In this document: in pieces, positions 15,845 through 25,210 of the stretch
Numbering within the stretch: the first letter of the stretch is position 1
Layout: each line of letters opens with the position of its first letter
Source of the DNA: VRUE01 sp963788975
GTDB lineage: Bacteria; Actinomycetota; Thermoleophilia; Solirubrobacterales; 70-9
NCBI GenBank assembly: GCA_963788975.1
Contig: CAWBIJ010000004.1
Location: forward strand, 1-64,000
Reading direction: 5' to 3'
Length of the DNA: 64,000 nt
Notes under the pieces: generated by a model
What the model saw: the letters and a program-made list of their open reading frames with translations, nothing else
Databases searched by the model: none
Told to the model about the DNA's origin: nothing
Made by a program: the position numbers and the translations under genes

Positions 15845-18800
15845 TCACGCGGCAAGCGCGTCGGTGCCGAGGAGGTGGTCCAGCTCCGCTTGGAGCTTGC
15901 TCGAGGGGCGGACCCGGAAGCCCTCGCCGAGCTTCAGCTCGCGAGGACGACCATCCCTGCCGACGATCGCGAGGAAGACGGGCGCGTCGCCCTTGTGGTG
16001 CTCGAACACCGTCCTCAGCTCGTCGAAGAGATGCGGGTTCTCGACGCTCGCCGCGCCGATCCTCAGCCTCAGCGGCTCGGCCGGGCCGCTCGGGGTAGGC
16101 GCCGCCGCGACCTCCTCCGCGCTCGGTTCGAAGCGCTCTGCCTCCTGCACGACGAGCTTGGTCTCGCCGCGCTCTTTGTGGTCGACTCGACCCCGCACCA
16201 GGACGATCGCGTCGGGGCCGATCGTCTCCGCGATCTCCGACTGGTCGGCCTTGAAGACGAGCATCTCGACCTGCCCCTCGATGTCGTCGAGGGTGGCGAA
16301 CATCATCTGGGTGCCGCTCTTGGTGCGGATTTTCTTGCAGGCGACGACGATCCCACCCACCGTCACCCAAGAGCCGTCGGGCTTGTTCGCCAGCTCGGCC
16401 AGCGAGCAGTCGACCCGGGCGCGCAGGGCGCCGCGCACCTCGGTCAGCGGGTGCGAGGAGAGGTAGGTGCCCAGCGTCTCCTTCTCCATCGCCAGCAGCT
16501 CGGCGCGGTCGAACTCGACGGCGGAGATCGGCGGGCGGTGCGCCGCCCGCGAGACGCTCTGCTCCTCCCCGCCCCCATCGCCGAAGTCAAAGATCGAGCC
16601 CTGGCCGAGCTGAGCATCCTCCTGCGCCTTCTGACCGGCCGACTGTGCCGCAGGGAGCGCCTCCAGCATCCCTTGGCGGGTGGCGTCGGTCGAGTCGAGC
16701 GCGCCGCACTTGATCAGGCACTCGATCGCTCGCTTGTTGACGGCGCGGCTATCGACTCGCTCGCAGAAGTCCCAGATCGAGACGATCTCGCCGTCCTCGC
16801 GCGCCCGCAGGATCGCCTCGACCGCGGCGTGGCCGACGTTTTTAACCGCGTCGAGGCCGAACCGGATCGCTTTCTCGGAGACGACGAAGTCGTGGTCGGA
16901 AGAGTTGACGTCGGGCGGCAGCACCTCGATCCCCATCTCCTCGCAGCGGTTGACGAAGAAGGGCACCTTGTCCTTGGTGTTCATCACCGAGGAGATCACC
17001 GCGGCCATGTACTCGGCCGGGTAGTTCGCCTTCAGGTAGGCGGTGCGGTAGGCGATCAGGGCGTAGCAGGCGGCGTGGGACTTGTTGAAGGAGTAGTCCG
17101 CCGCCGCCTCCATCAACGACCAGAGGTCGCCGGCGACCTTGCCGGCGGTGCCGGAGGCCTCCATCCCCTCGCGAAACTTGGCCTTCATCGTCGCCATCAG
17201 GTCACGCTTCTTCTTGCCGATCGCCTTGCGCAGGTCATCGGCCTCGGCGGGGCTGAAGCCGGCCATCTGCTTGGCGATCTCCATCAACTGCTCCTGGTAG
17301 ATCAGGCAGCCGTAGGTCGGCTCGGCGATCGGCCGCAGTCGCTCGTCGGGGTAGGTGATCGAGCCGGGGTCGCGCTTGCCCTTGGCGTAGTCGGGGATGT
17401 AGCGCATCGCGCCGGGGCGGTAGAGAGAGACGAGCGCGACGATGTCGTCGAACTCGGTCGGCCGCACCTTTTTCATCGCGTCCCGCATCCCCTCGGACTC
17501 GAGCTGGAAAACGCCGGTGCCGTCGCCTCGCGAGAGCATCTCGAAGGTCTTGGCGTCGTCCATGGGGATCGCCCCGATGTCGAGCTCAGCGTCGCGGGAG
17601 CGGCGGATGATCTCGACCGTGTCCTCGATCACGTCGAGGTTGCGCAGGCCGAGGAAGTCCATCTTCAGCAGGCCGATCTCCTCGATCGGGCCCATCGAGT
17701 ACTGGGTCACGATCTTGTACTGGCGCTGCTTGGCGCCGGTCGCCCCGCCGTTGGCGCTTCCGTTCCCATTGCCTGCTGCGGCCGGGGCGCTGCGGTCCTC
17801 GGCGAGCTGCAGAGGGACGATCTCCTGTAGCGGCCGGTCGGCGATCACCACCGCGGCGGCGTGGATCGAGTTGTTGCGGATGATCCCCTCGAGGCCCTGG
17901 GCGACGTCGAGGATCCGTTTCGCGTCGGGCTCGGCGTCGTAGGTCTTGCGCAGCTCCTGGCCGGGTTTGAGGCACTCCTCGAAAGAGGGGTTGCGACCGA
18001 GGATCGGCTCGGGGATTTGCTTGGCGAGCCGGTCGCCGCTGGCGTAGTCGAAGCCGAGCACGCGGGCGGCGTCGCGGGTCGCGGCACGCGGCGCCATCTT
18101 GCCGAAGGTGATGATCTGGGCAACCGACTCGCGGCCGTACTTCTCGGCGACGTAGCGAATCACCCGCTCGCGGCCGCGCACCGAGAAGTCGATGTCGATG
18201 TCCGGCATCGACTTGCGACCCGGGTTGAGGAAGCGCTCGAAGAGCAGGTCGTTGGCGAGCGGGTCGAGGTCGGTGATCGCGAGGCTGTAGGAGACGATCG
18301 AGCCCGCTGCCGAGCCGCGCCCGGGGCCGACCGCGATGCCGTTCTCCTTGGCGTAGCGAACGAAGTCCCAGACGATCAGGAAGTAGGAGGAGAAGCCCAT
18401 CTCCTCGATCACCCCGAGCTCGAACTCGAGCCGCTCCACCGCCTCGGCGGGCAGCGGGTCGCCGTAGCGCGCCCGCAGGCCCTCGGTGGCGATCCGCCGC
18501 AGCATCGCTTCCGGCTCCTCGCCGTCAGGGGTCGGGTAGCGCGGCAGCAGCAGCTTGCCCAGCTCGATCTCGACCTGGCAGCGCTCGGCGATCTCCACCG
18601 TGGTCGGCACCGCCTCGGGCCACTCGGCGAAGGACTCCGTCATCTCCTCGTTGCTCTTGAGGAAGAACTCGTTGGTGTCGAAGCTCAGCTTCGGCGCCTC
18701 CAGGGTCGACTTGGTCTGCACGCAGAGCAGCGCTTTGTGGTTGTCGAAGTCCTCGCGGCGCAGGTAGTGGACGTCGGCGGTGGCGACCAGGGGCCGGTTC

Positions 18801-19396
18801 AGCTCGCGGGCGTAGCGGACGATGCCCTGGTTCGCCTTGTCCTGCTCGGCGATCCCGTTCTTCTGCACCTCGAAGTAGACCTGCTCGGGCCCGAAGGCCT
18901 GGATCAGATCGTCGAGGTGGGCGCGCGCATCGTCGGGACGCTCCTCGACGAGGCGCCGGCAGAAGCGCGACTGCAGGCAGCCGGTGAGCACGATCACGCC
19001 CTCGGAGTGAGTGGCGAGCAGCTCCATGTCGATGTTCGCCTTGCCGCGGGAGAAGCCTTCGAGGAACCCGGCCGAGGTCAGCTTGACCAGGTTGGCGAAA
19101 CCGGCGTCGCTCTCGGCGAGCAGAGTGAGGTGGTTGCGCTCGTACTTGGGCTTCTCCTTGACCGCCTGGACGTCGTCGACGAGATAGGCCTCGAGGCCGA
19201 TCACCGGCTTGATCCCGTGCTTCTGGCAGGCCTTGTAGAGATCAACGGCGCCGTTCATCACGCCGTGGTCGGTGAGGCCCAGTGCCGGCTGCCCCAGCTC
19301 CGCCGCCCGCGCCGCCATCGCGTCGATCTTGCAGGCGCCGTCGAGTAGCGAGTACTCGCTGTGGGCGTGAAGATGGACTGCTTGATCGACACTCAT
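15845..19396 (-). CDS. dnaE: DNA polymerase III alpha subunit
   Basis: 1183 residues from the ATG at 19396, opening MSVDQAVHLHAHSEYS. The PHP domain covers about 1-280 (HLHAHS, LTDHG). The palm has GPGRGSAAGS at 357-366 and the catalytic aspartates in PDIDIDF at 398-404. A helix-hairpin-helix and an OB fold (GGIVVACKKIRTKSG) lie toward the C-terminus. It is the replicative polymerase of the DnaE1 type. A Gly/Asn/Ala-rich insert near residue 545 is unusual. It appears to be transcribed alone. Confidence 0.97.
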   Translation of the reverse strand: MSVDQAVHLHAHSEYSLLDGACKIDAMAARAAELGQPALGLTDHGVMNGAVDLYKACQKHGIKPVIGLEAYLVDDVQAVKEKPKYERNHLTLLAESDAGFANLVKLTSAGFLEGFSRGKANIDMELLATHSEGVIVLTGCLQSRFCRRLVEERPDDARAHLDDLIQAFGPEQVYFEVQKNGIAEQDKANQGIVRYARELNRPLVATADVHYLRREDFDNHKALLCVQTKSTLEAPKLSFDTNEFFLKSNEEMTESFAEWPEAVPTTVEIAERCQVEIELGKLLLPRYPTPDGEEPEAMLRRIATEGLRARYGDPLPAEAVERLEFELGVIEEMGFSSYFLIVWDFVRYAKENGIAVGPGRGSAAGSIVSYSLAITDLDPLANDLLFERFLNPGRKSMPDIDIDFSVRGRERVIRYVAEKYGRESVAQIITFGKMAPRAATRDAARVLGFDYASGDRLAKQIPEPILGRNPSFEECLKPGQELRKTYDAEPDAKRILDVAQGLEGIIRNNSIHAAAVVIADRPLQEIVPLQLAEDRSAPAAAGNGNGSANGGATGAKQRQYKIVTQYSMGPIEEIGLLKMDFLGLRNLDVIEDTVEIIRRSRDAELDIGAIPMDDAKTFEMLSRGDGTGVFQLESEGMRDAMKKVRPTEFDDIVALVSLYRPGAMRYIPDYAKGKRDPGSITYPDERLRPIAEPTYGCLIYQEQLMEIAKQMAGFSPAEADDLRKAIGKKKRDLMATMKAKFREGMEASGTAGKVAGDLWSLMEAAADYSFNKSHAACYALIAYRTAYLKANYPAEYMAAVISSVMNTKDKVPFFVNRCEEMGIEVLPPDVNSSDHDFVVSEKAIRFGLDAVKNVGHAAVEAILRAREDGEIVSIWDFCERVDSRAVNKRAIECLIKCGALDSTDATRQGMLEALPAAQSAGQKAQEDAQLGQGSIFDFGDGGGEEQSVSRAAHRPPISAVEFDRAELLAMEKETLGTYLSSHPLTEVRGALRARVDCSLAELANKPDGSWVTVGGIVVACKKIRTKSGTQMMFATLDDIEGQVEMLVFKADQSEIAETIGPDAIVLVRGRVDHKERGETKLVVQEAERFEPSAEEVAAAPTPSGPAEPLRLRIGAASVENPHLFDELRTVFEHHKGDAPVFLAIVGRDGRPRELKLGEGFRVRPSSKLQAELDHLLGTDALAA

Positions 19397-19585
19397 GGGG
19401 TGCGGGCGATCATGCCAAGCGAGGCAGATGCCACCGGCCGAAGAGGCACGTCTTCCGCGCATTCTCCGCGCATTCCCGCACCGAAGAACGCGAGAGCGCG
19501 ACTAGGAACTGACAAGGAGCTGATTGGGAACGTATTAGTAGCTAAAACATCGCCAGACAAAAGCTTCCGCCATACTGCGTCGCAG

Positions 19586-19759
19586 ATGTGCGCCAAGGTG
19601 GCCATCCCCGGAGACCAGGCGGTTCTGCGCCGACTGGCGCTGGCACACTTACGGCTGCAGCTGTTGTTCCTGCTCTGGGAAAAGACGGAGGGCGACGACT
19701 TCGCGGTGCTCTGGGCCGCCACCGGCGACCTCGCGCATAGCGGGGCCACGGCGCCCTAG
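19586..19759 (+). CDS. Possible 57-aa protein of unknown function
   Basis: A short frame from an ATG at 19586 in the 388-bp gap between dnaE and the Rpf-like gene: mostly helical, Leu/Ala-rich (RLALAHLRLQLLFLLWEK), then GDDFAVLWAATGD. No clear ribosome site. The gap is GC-rich and this is the only plausible coding segment. It may be spurious. Confidence 0.3.
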   Translation: MCAKVAIPGDQAVLRRLALAHLRLQLLFLLWEKTEGDDFAVLWAATGDLAHSGATAP

Positions 19760-19784
19760 CCGTCAGTAGGGACGTTCGGCGTCC

Positions 19785-20810
19785 TCAGCCGGCGCAGACC
19801 CAGGCGCCGTCGCCCGAGTCGGCCCAGATTTCGGCGGCGATGCGGTCCTGTTCGGCCTTGGAGGCTTCATGAGGCGCGCCCTGGCCCCCGTACAAAGCCC
19901 AGGTCGAGGGGATGATCTGGTAGGCGCCTCCGGCGCCACTCGACGGGTTGAGCGCGCCGTAGTCCCCGCCCGACTCGCACATGACGATGTAGGTCGGGAT
20001 CGAGTAGGGGCCCCCAAGCCAACGACCGACCGTTTCTTCGGCCGCGGCCCGGCTCGCCGCTTCAGCCTCCTCGATGTCGCCGACCCACTCGCCGATGCGG
20101 GATTTCAGGGTCGACAGCGAGGCGGCGCGGGCGGCGGCGATCGCGTCCTGCTCCGCGGCGGCTGATTCGGCCACCGCGCGAACGGCCGCTATCTCCGAGC
20201 GAGCGGCGGCAAGCCGCTCGTTGTAGGCGTCGACCTGCGCCTTCAGCTGAGCCACCTTCTCGAGCCCCACGCGCACGGCGTCGCGTACCTGCTCGACTCG
20301 CCGCGCCAGATCCTGGTCGCCCGCCTCGATCCGACGCAGGTAGCCGGCCCGAACGGCGAGGTCGTCGAAATCGGCTGAGCCGAGGACGACGTTTGCCGTA
20401 CCCGCGGGCCCGCTCACATACATAGCCACCAGGCGCTGCGCCAGCTCGCGGCGCGCTCGGCGCAAGCGGCGACGCTCCAGGGCGAGGCGGCGTTCGGAGT
20501 GTGCGACCTTCTCGGCCAGCGCGGCGGAGCGCTCTTCGCCACTCGCCAGCAGGACACTCATCCGCTGCTCCCGCGCGGCCGCAGCCGCCGCCTCTTGCTG
20601 GGCGAGGGCGAGGCGTTCCTTGCTGGCACGCAACTCCGAGGCGAGCGCTCCGGCCTCGTCGCGGGCTGCGCTGACCTTAGCCTGCAATGAATCGACGTCC
20701 TCGGCGGGAGCCGTCGCCGTTGACAACAAGGCAGCCACGCAGAGCGCGCCGCAGGCGAAAGCGCCCAGGCGTCGCCTGCGTCCTGCCTCTGTCGCGAGGG
20801 CTCGCGGCAC
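19785..20810 (-). CDS. Secreted coiled-coil protein with Rpf-like transglycosylase domain
   Basis: 341 residues, GTG start. Signal peptide 1-36, then a long coiled coil (about 40-255, rich in Ala/Glu/Arg heptads) like those of NlpC/P60 and septal hydrolases. The C-terminal 85 residues are a resuscitation-promoting-factor/lysozyme-like domain: YIVMCESGGDYGALNPSSGAGGAYQI, where E is the catalytic acid in CESGG. It would cut peptidoglycan outside the membrane, in growth or exit from dormancy. Two hairpins lie in its leader (20839-20880). Confidence 0.88.
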   Translation of the reverse strand: MPRALATEAGRRRRLGAFACGALCVAALLSTATAPAEDVDSLQAKVSAARDEAGALASELRASKERLALAQQEAAAAAAREQRMSVLLASGEERSAALAEKVAHSERRLALERRRLRRARRELAQRLVAMYVSGPAGTANVVLGSADFDDLAVRAGYLRRIEAGDQDLARRVEQVRDAVRVGLEKVAQLKAQVDAYNERLAAARSEIAAVRAVAESAAAEQDAIAAARAASLSTLKSRIGEWVGDIEEAEAASRAAAEETVGRWLGGPYSIPTYIVMCESGGDYGALNPSSGAGGAYQIIPSTWALYGGQGAPHEASKAEQDRIAAEIWADSGDGAWVCAG

Positions 20811-20838
20811 GAGCCGGCGAGGGTAGCGGACTTTGTTA

Positions 20839-20880
20839 GCAACTACTCACAAGTTGCCGATAAGCCGCAACGAAAGTTGC
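20839..20880 (-). promoter_or_regulatory. Two-hairpin leader upstream of the Rpf-like gene
   Basis: GCAACT/AGTTGC with a 7-nt loop (20839-20857) and GCAAC-GAAA-GTTGC (20867-20880) use the same stem sequence and lie 30-70 nt ahead of the GTG start. They can pair alternatively with each other. This may be an mRNA leader control element or a repressor site. It is too short to match a ydaO riboswitch. Confidence 0.35.
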
Positions 20881-20905
20881 GTTCCGCCACGCCGTTCGAT
20901 CGATC

Positions 20906-20925
20906 GACCACACTCTGGTGTGGTC
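20906..20925 (-). terminator. Hairpin after the argG operon
   Basis: GACCACAC-TCTG-GTGTGGTC is a perfect 8-bp stem 27 nt past the stop of the small membrane protein gene at 20952. No T-run follows on the minus strand. It also lies upstream of the Rpf-like gene and so could separate the two units. Confidence 0.45.
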
Positions 20926-20951
20926 AACGCATCGAGCAGTGCGATCTTGGC

Positions 20952-21107
20952 TCAGCCCTCGGGCACGTCGCGGCTGGCCAGGTAGGCGGCGATCCCGACC
21001 GCTACCGCGGCGACTCCGACGCCGATGCGAATCTGGCGCCGGTAGCGCTGTCGCACGTACTTCAGCGCGAAACGAATCGCAACCTTGCCGAGCTTGTCGT
21101 AGCTCAT
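20952..21107 (-). CDS. 51-aa single-pass membrane protein coupled to argG
   Basis: The ATG at 21107 overlaps the argG stop (ATGA) and has GGGAGAGG just upstream, so translation initiation is well supported. The protein starts SYDKLGKVAIRFALKYV, is rich in Arg/Tyr/Lys for about 28 residues, then has a hydrophobic segment (GVGVAAVAVGIAAYLA) and a short acidic end. It is probably a cytosol-facing basic domain with one membrane helix. Function unknown. It is the last gene of the long phe-arg run. Confidence 0.7.
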   Translation of the reverse strand: MSYDKLGKVAIRFALKYVRQRYRRQIRIGVGVAAVAVGIAAYLASRDVPEG

Positions 21108-22372
21108 GCCTCTCCCTCTCCCCCGCGCTGGCGGATCCTATGCGCCATCCGCGACTGCAACGACCAGAGCTCAATGAAGCCCGGCGAGGCGGCCTGCGAG
21201 AAGAGGCCGCCCGACTCGGCGAAGGATGCGAGGTCGGCGTCGTAGACGGCGTTGGGCGAGGAGCGGGTAACCACGCCGACGCTGCCCTTGTAGAGCTTCA
21301 GCCCGATCGTCCCCGTCACCTGGGCGTTGACCGCGTCCATGTAGGCGTCGAGGTCGGAACGCAGCGGCTCCCACCAGAGGCCGGCGTAGACGAGATAGCC
21401 CCACTGGCGGTCGAGGTCGGGCTTGAACTGGTTCTGGTGGATCGTGCAGACCAGCCGCTCCAGCTCACGGTGAGCGGTGAGCACGATCGCCGCTGCCGGA
21501 GCCTCGTAGATGTCGCGCACCTTGAGGCCGACGATCCGGTCCTCGATGTGGTCGACGATGCCGACGCCATGGCGGCAGCCGATCTCGGCGGCGCTTTCGA
21601 GCAGTTCGACCAGGCCGAGTCGCTCGCCGTTCAAGCCGACCGGGACGCCCTGCTCGAACTCGACCGTGACGATCTCGGCCTCGTCGGGCGCCTCCTCCGG
21701 CCTCGTGACGAGCTGGAAGACCTCGTCCTCGGGCGCGTGGTCGAGGTCCTCGATCCAGCGACCCTCGGAGGAACGACCCCAGAGGTTGTCGTCGATCGAG
21801 TAGGGCGTGACCTCGGTCCCACCCTTGACCGGGATGCCGTGCTCCCGCGCATAGGCGATCTCCTCCTCGCGCCCCATCTGCCAGGAGCGCACCGGCGCGA
21901 TCGTCTTCAGCTCCGGCGCCAGCGTCGCCACCGTGGCCTCGATCCGCACCTGGTCGTTGCCCTTGCCGGTGCAACCGTGGGCGATCGTGTCGCAGCCGGT
22001 CTCGCGCGCGTGCTCGACCGCCAGCGCCGCGATCAAGGGACGACCGAGGGCGGTGAAGAGCGGGTAGCCGTCGCCGTATTCGGCGTTGGCCTTGATCGCC
22101 GGCACGAGGAAGTCGCGGGCGAAGCGCTCGCGGGCGTCGACGACGCGGCATTCGAGCGCACCGAGCCGCTTCGCCTTGTCCTCGATCACGGTGTAGTCCT
22201 CGCCGGGCTGGCCGAGGTTGACGGTGAGGCAGACCACCTCCGCCTCGTAGGAGTCCTGGATCCACTTCAGCATCACGCTGGTATCGAGGCCGCCCGAGTA
22301 GAGAAGCAGGACCCGGCGCACCTGGGCGGGGTCGGCCTCGTAGCTCGCGGTCGGAGGAGCTTGTTCCGGCAC
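21104..22372 (-). CDS. argG: Argininosuccinate synthase
   Basis: 422 residues. It condenses citrulline and aspartate with ATP. The pyrophosphatase-type P-loop YSGGLDTS is at 25-32, with NLGQPGED near 52 and HGCTGKGNDQVR near 133. GTG start at 22372 overlaps the stop of the preceding Thr-rich membrane protein gene by one base. A 20-residue N-terminal extension precedes the core. Confidence 0.96.
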   Translation of the reverse strand: MPEQAPPTASYEADPAQVRRVLLLYSGGLDTSVMLKWIQDSYEAEVVCLTVNLGQPGEDYTVIEDKAKRLGALECRVVDARERFARDFLVPAIKANAEYGDGYPLFTALGRPLIAALAVEHARETGCDTIAHGCTGKGNDQVRIEATVATLAPELKTIAPVRSWQMGREEEIAYAREHGIPVKGGTEVTPYSIDDNLWGRSSEGRWIEDLDHAPEDEVFQLVTRPEEAPDEAEIVTVEFEQGVPVGLNGERLGLVELLESAAEIGCRHGVGIVDHIEDRIVGLKVRDIYEAPAAAIVLTAHRELERLVCTIHQNQFKPDLDRQWGYLVYAGLWWEPLRSDLDAYMDAVNAQVTGTIGLKLYKGSVGVVTRSSPNAVYDADLASFAESGGLFSQAASPGFIELWSLQSRMAHRIRQRGGEGEA

Positions 22373-22716
22373 TAGGGCGCTTCTATGCCGCCGCTGCCGT
22401 CTTCTTCGGGCGCGGTCGTGGTTTCTTCGGTCGTCTCGGTGGAGGTCGGCGAGGTGGTCTCGGTCGTCGTCGGCTCCGTCGCCTCGGTGGTGTCCGTGGT
22501 CTCAGTGGAATCCGTCGTCGTCTCGGTGCTCGGCAGCGTCGTCACCTCCGAGGGCGTGGAGACCGTGTCGCCGTCGCCGTCGCCACCGGCGATGACGACG
22601 ATCGCCACGATCAGCCCAACGATCACCGCGACCAGTCCGGCGACCACGAGGCGCATGTTGCCGTGTGGACTCCCGTGATCGGGCTCCCGCATCATCCGAG
22701 TCGGGTCCTCGTGCAT
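22372..22716 (-). CDS. Membrane-anchored Thr/Glu-rich protein
   Basis: 114 residues: about 20 polar residues, one membrane helix (LVVAGLVAVIVGLIVAIVVIAGG, 22-45), then a 65-residue tail made almost only of Thr, Glu, Ser and Pro (TETTDTTEATEPTTTE...). The orientation suggests an external, possibly O-glycosylated or wall-spanning tail. It lies between argG and an orphan gene within the arg run. Low complexity makes homology uninformative. Function unknown. Confidence 0.7.
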   Translation of the reverse strand: MHEDPTRMMREPDHGSPHGNMRLVVAGLVAVIVGLIVAIVVIAGGDGDGDTVSTPSEVTTLPSTETTTDSTETTDTTEATEPTTTETTSPTSTETTEETTTAPEEDGSGGIEAP

Positions 22717-22718
22717 CG

Positions 22719-23156
22719 CTACTCCTCCGGTCCGAGAATGGCGTCGAGGATCTCGCTCGCATCCTCGATGTCAAAGCCACTGCGCAGGCGCGCCTCGATC
22801 TCCTCCCGGCTGCTGCCCGAAACCGCCATCTGGGTGGCGAAAAGCCTTGCCCCGGCGGAACCGGCGCGGCGCGGGGATTCGGAGTCGGGATCGGGATTGG
22901 ACTCCACCGATCTAAGCCGTGGCTCGGCCGGTGCCACCGGCGGGTCGAGCTCGTCGGCGAGCTCGCGCAGACGCTCGGCGACGACACGGTCGGCGCGAGC
23001 GCGGGCCTCTTCGAGCGTGCGCTGGGCCTGCCGCTCGGCGTCGTCGATCACGCTCGAGGCGGCGCGCTCGGCGGCGTCGACGATCGCTGCCAGGCGCTCA
23101 GCCGTAGTGGTGGTCGAGGTCGGCGCGGGCTCTGAGGGGAGCTTCTTCGACTTCAT
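22719..23156 (-). CDS. Coiled-coil protein of unknown function in the arg run
   Basis: 145 residues. Residues 18-70 form an Ala/Glu/Arg coiled coil (AAERAASSVIDDAERQAQRTLEEARARADRVV) of the DivIVA/ATP-synthase-b kind, followed by a Pro-rich linker and a short helical end (SSREEIEARLRSGFDIEDASEILDAIL). No signal or membrane helix. The ATG overlaps the argD stop by 4 nt. With the next gene, it forms a pair inserted between argD and argG. Confidence 0.7.
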   Translation of the reverse strand: MKSKKLPSEPAPTSTTTTAERLAAIVDAAERAASSVIDDAERQAQRTLEEARARADRVVAERLRELADELDPPVAPAEPRLRSVESNPDPDSESPRRAGSAGARLFATQMAVSGSSREEIEARLRSGFDIEDASEILDAILGPEE

Positions 23157-24364
23157 CGGGCGCCAAAGCTTAGGAGCGAAGCCTCGATCAGGGCGACAGC
23201 CCGCTCGATCTGGGCGGCATCGACCGTCAGCGGCGGAAGCAGCCGCAGCGTGCCGGGCTCGGGGACGTTGACGATCAGACCGCGTCCGAGCAGGTCGACG
23301 CCGACCGCGGCCGCGTCGATCCCGCCTGCGAGGCCGACGCCGAGCATCAGGCCCCGCCCGCGCACCTGCTCGACCCCGTCGAGGCCGAACAGGGCCTCGC
23401 GCAGAGCGGCCCCACGCTCGCGGACCTGGCGCAGCAGCGCCGCGTCGTCGACGATCCCGAGCACCGCCAGCGCCGCCGCCGCAACGACCGGGCCGCCGGC
23501 GAAGGTCGAGCCGTGGTCGCCGGGCTCGAGCACCTCGCCGGCCGCGGGCGAGGTGACGCAGGCGCCGATCGGCAAGCCACCTCCGAGCGCCTTGGCGCTG
23601 GTCAACACGTCTGGCCGCACCGGTGTCTGCTCGTAGGCCCAGAGCGAGCCCGTCCTTCCCACTCCGGTCTGGATCTCATCGAGGATCAGCAGCGCGCCGA
23701 CCTCGTCGCAAGCCTCTCTCGCGGCGAGCAGCGCCTCCTCCCCGAGCGGGTAGATGCCCGCCTCGCCCTGGATCGGCTCGATCAGCACCGCGGCGGTGCT
23801 CTCCCCGACCGCCTCGCGCAGGGCTGACGGGTCGTCGAACGGGACCGAGCGAAAGCCCGGCAGCATCGGCGCCAGGTCGGGGTTCTCGGCGAGCTTCGGT
23901 GTCGCCGAGAGAGCGCCGTAGGTGCGGCCGTGGAAGTCACGGTCGAAGCTGACGATCTCCGGCGCCTCAACTCCACGCTGGTGGGCGTGCTTGCGAGCGA
24001 TCTTGATCGCGCACTCGTTGGCCTCGGTCCCCGAGTTGGAGAAGAAGACGCGACCCCCCAGGCTCGACTCGGAGAGCCGCTCGGCCAGCCGCACCATCGG
24101 CTCGGTGTAAAAGAGGTTGGAGGTGTGCATCAGGCGTCCGGCCTGCTCGCGCGCGGCCCCTACCACGGCGGGGTGGCAGTGGCCGACCGAGCAGACCGAG
24201 ATGCCGGCGAGGAAGTCGAGGTACTCCTTCCCCTCCGCATCCCAGATCAGGGCGCCCTCGGCGCGGACGAACTCGACCGGCGTCCTGCGGTAAGTCTGCA
24301 TCAGGTAGCGCTCCTCCAGCCTCTGCAGCTCCTCGAAGTCGAGCCCGGCTTCGGCGGCGCTCAT
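23153..24364 (-). CDS. argD: Acetylornithine aminotransferase
   Basis: 403 residues. Class III PLP aminotransferase; NSGTEANECAIK near 108, DEIQTGVGRTG near 225, and the PLP lysine in SAKALGGGLPIG near 252. It converts N-acetylglutamate semialdehyde to N-acetylornithine. The start overlaps the argB stop by 4 nt (ATGA). Confidence 0.95.
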   Translation of the reverse strand: MSAAEAGLDFEELQRLEERYLMQTYRRTPVEFVRAEGALIWDAEGKEYLDFLAGISVCSVGHCHPAVVGAAREQAGRLMHTSNLFYTEPMVRLAERLSESSLGGRVFFSNSGTEANECAIKIARKHAHQRGVEAPEIVSFDRDFHGRTYGALSATPKLAENPDLAPMLPGFRSVPFDDPSALREAVGESTAAVLIEPIQGEAGIYPLGEEALLAAREACDEVGALLILDEIQTGVGRTGSLWAYEQTPVRPDVLTSAKALGGGLPIGACVTSPAAGEVLEPGDHGSTFAGGPVVAAAALAVLGIVDDAALLRQVRERGAALREALFGLDGVEQVRGRGLMLGVGLAGGIDAAAVGVDLLGRGLIVNVPEPGTLRLLPPLTVDAAQIERAVALIEASLLSFGAR

Positions 24365-25200
24365 GGCGTCACCATCGTGCCGATGCCGGCGTTGGTGAAC
24401 AGCTCCAGCAGGAGGCTGTGCGGCTTGCGGCCGTCGATGATGTGGGCCGACTGGGCGCCGCCCTGGATCGCGTCGACGCAGGCTTGCAGCTTGGGGCGCA
24501 TGCCGCCGTCGATCCCGGCCAGTCCCTCCTCGACCTCGGCGACGGTGGCACGCGAGATCAGCGAGCCCTCGTCGCCGGCATCCGCCAGCCAGCCCTCGAC
24601 GTCGGTGAGGAAGACCGCCTTGTAGGCGCCCAGCGCCGCGGCGACCTTGCCCGCCGCCTCGTCGGCGTTGATGTTGTAGGCACGCCCCTCGCGGTCGGAT
24701 GCCGAGGAGGCGATCACCGGGATGTAGTCCTCGGCGATGTGGTTGAGCACGTCGACGTCGACGCGCTCGATCGAGCCGACGAAGCCGACCTGCTCGGCGT
24801 TGGGCACGGGCGCCACCTCGAACAACCCCCCGTCGCCGCCGGAGAGGCCGACCGCCGGCTGCCCGTGGCGGTTGAGCCGCTGCACGATGTCGGAATTGAG
24901 CTTGCCGAGCAGCACCATCCGAGCCACCTCGACCGTCTCGGCGTCGGAGACCCGCAGACCCTCGTGAAAGCGCACCTCGAGGCCGAGTCGCTCCATGTAC
25001 TCGGTGATCTCGGGCCCGCCGCCGTGGACGACGACCGGGTTGAGGCCGACGTACTTGAGCAGGACGACGTCGGTGGCGAAGTCCTCGCGCAGCGCCTCCT
25101 CGCGCATCGCGGCGCCGCCGTACTTGATCACCACGGTGTGGCCGTGGAACTCCCTGATGTAGGGAAGCGCCTCGAGCAGGGTGTCGACGTTGGTGCTCAC
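24361..25200 (-). CDS. argB: Acetylglutamate kinase
   Basis: 279 residues from GTG at 25200 with AGAGGAA 5 nt upstream; the frame stays open further but that part overlies argJ. KYGGAAM near 25, VVHGGGPEI near 57, and N-terminal part lacking the extra helix of some arginine-sensitive forms, although the region is ambiguous. It phosphorylates N-acetylglutamate, usually the feedback-controlled step. Confidence 0.95.
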   Translation of the reverse strand: MSTNVDTLLEALPYIREFHGHTVVIKYGGAAMREEALREDFATDVVLLKYVGLNPVVVHGGGPEITEYMERLGLEVRFHEGLRVSDAETVEVARMVLLGKLNSDIVQRLNRHGQPAVGLSGGDGGLFEVAPVPNAEQVGFVGSIERVDVDVLNHIAEDYIPVIASSASDREGRAYNINADEAAGKVAAALGAYKAVFLTDVEGWLADAGDEGSLISRATVAEVEEGLAGIDGGMRPKLQACVDAIQGGAQSAHIIDGRKPHSLLLELFTNAGIGTMVTP

Positions 25201-25210
25201 GGGGTTCCTC

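Noticed and set aside
15875..19348. Two long plus-strand frames (651 and 495 aa)
   Set aside because: Antisense to dnaE, whose motifs are all intact on the minus strand.
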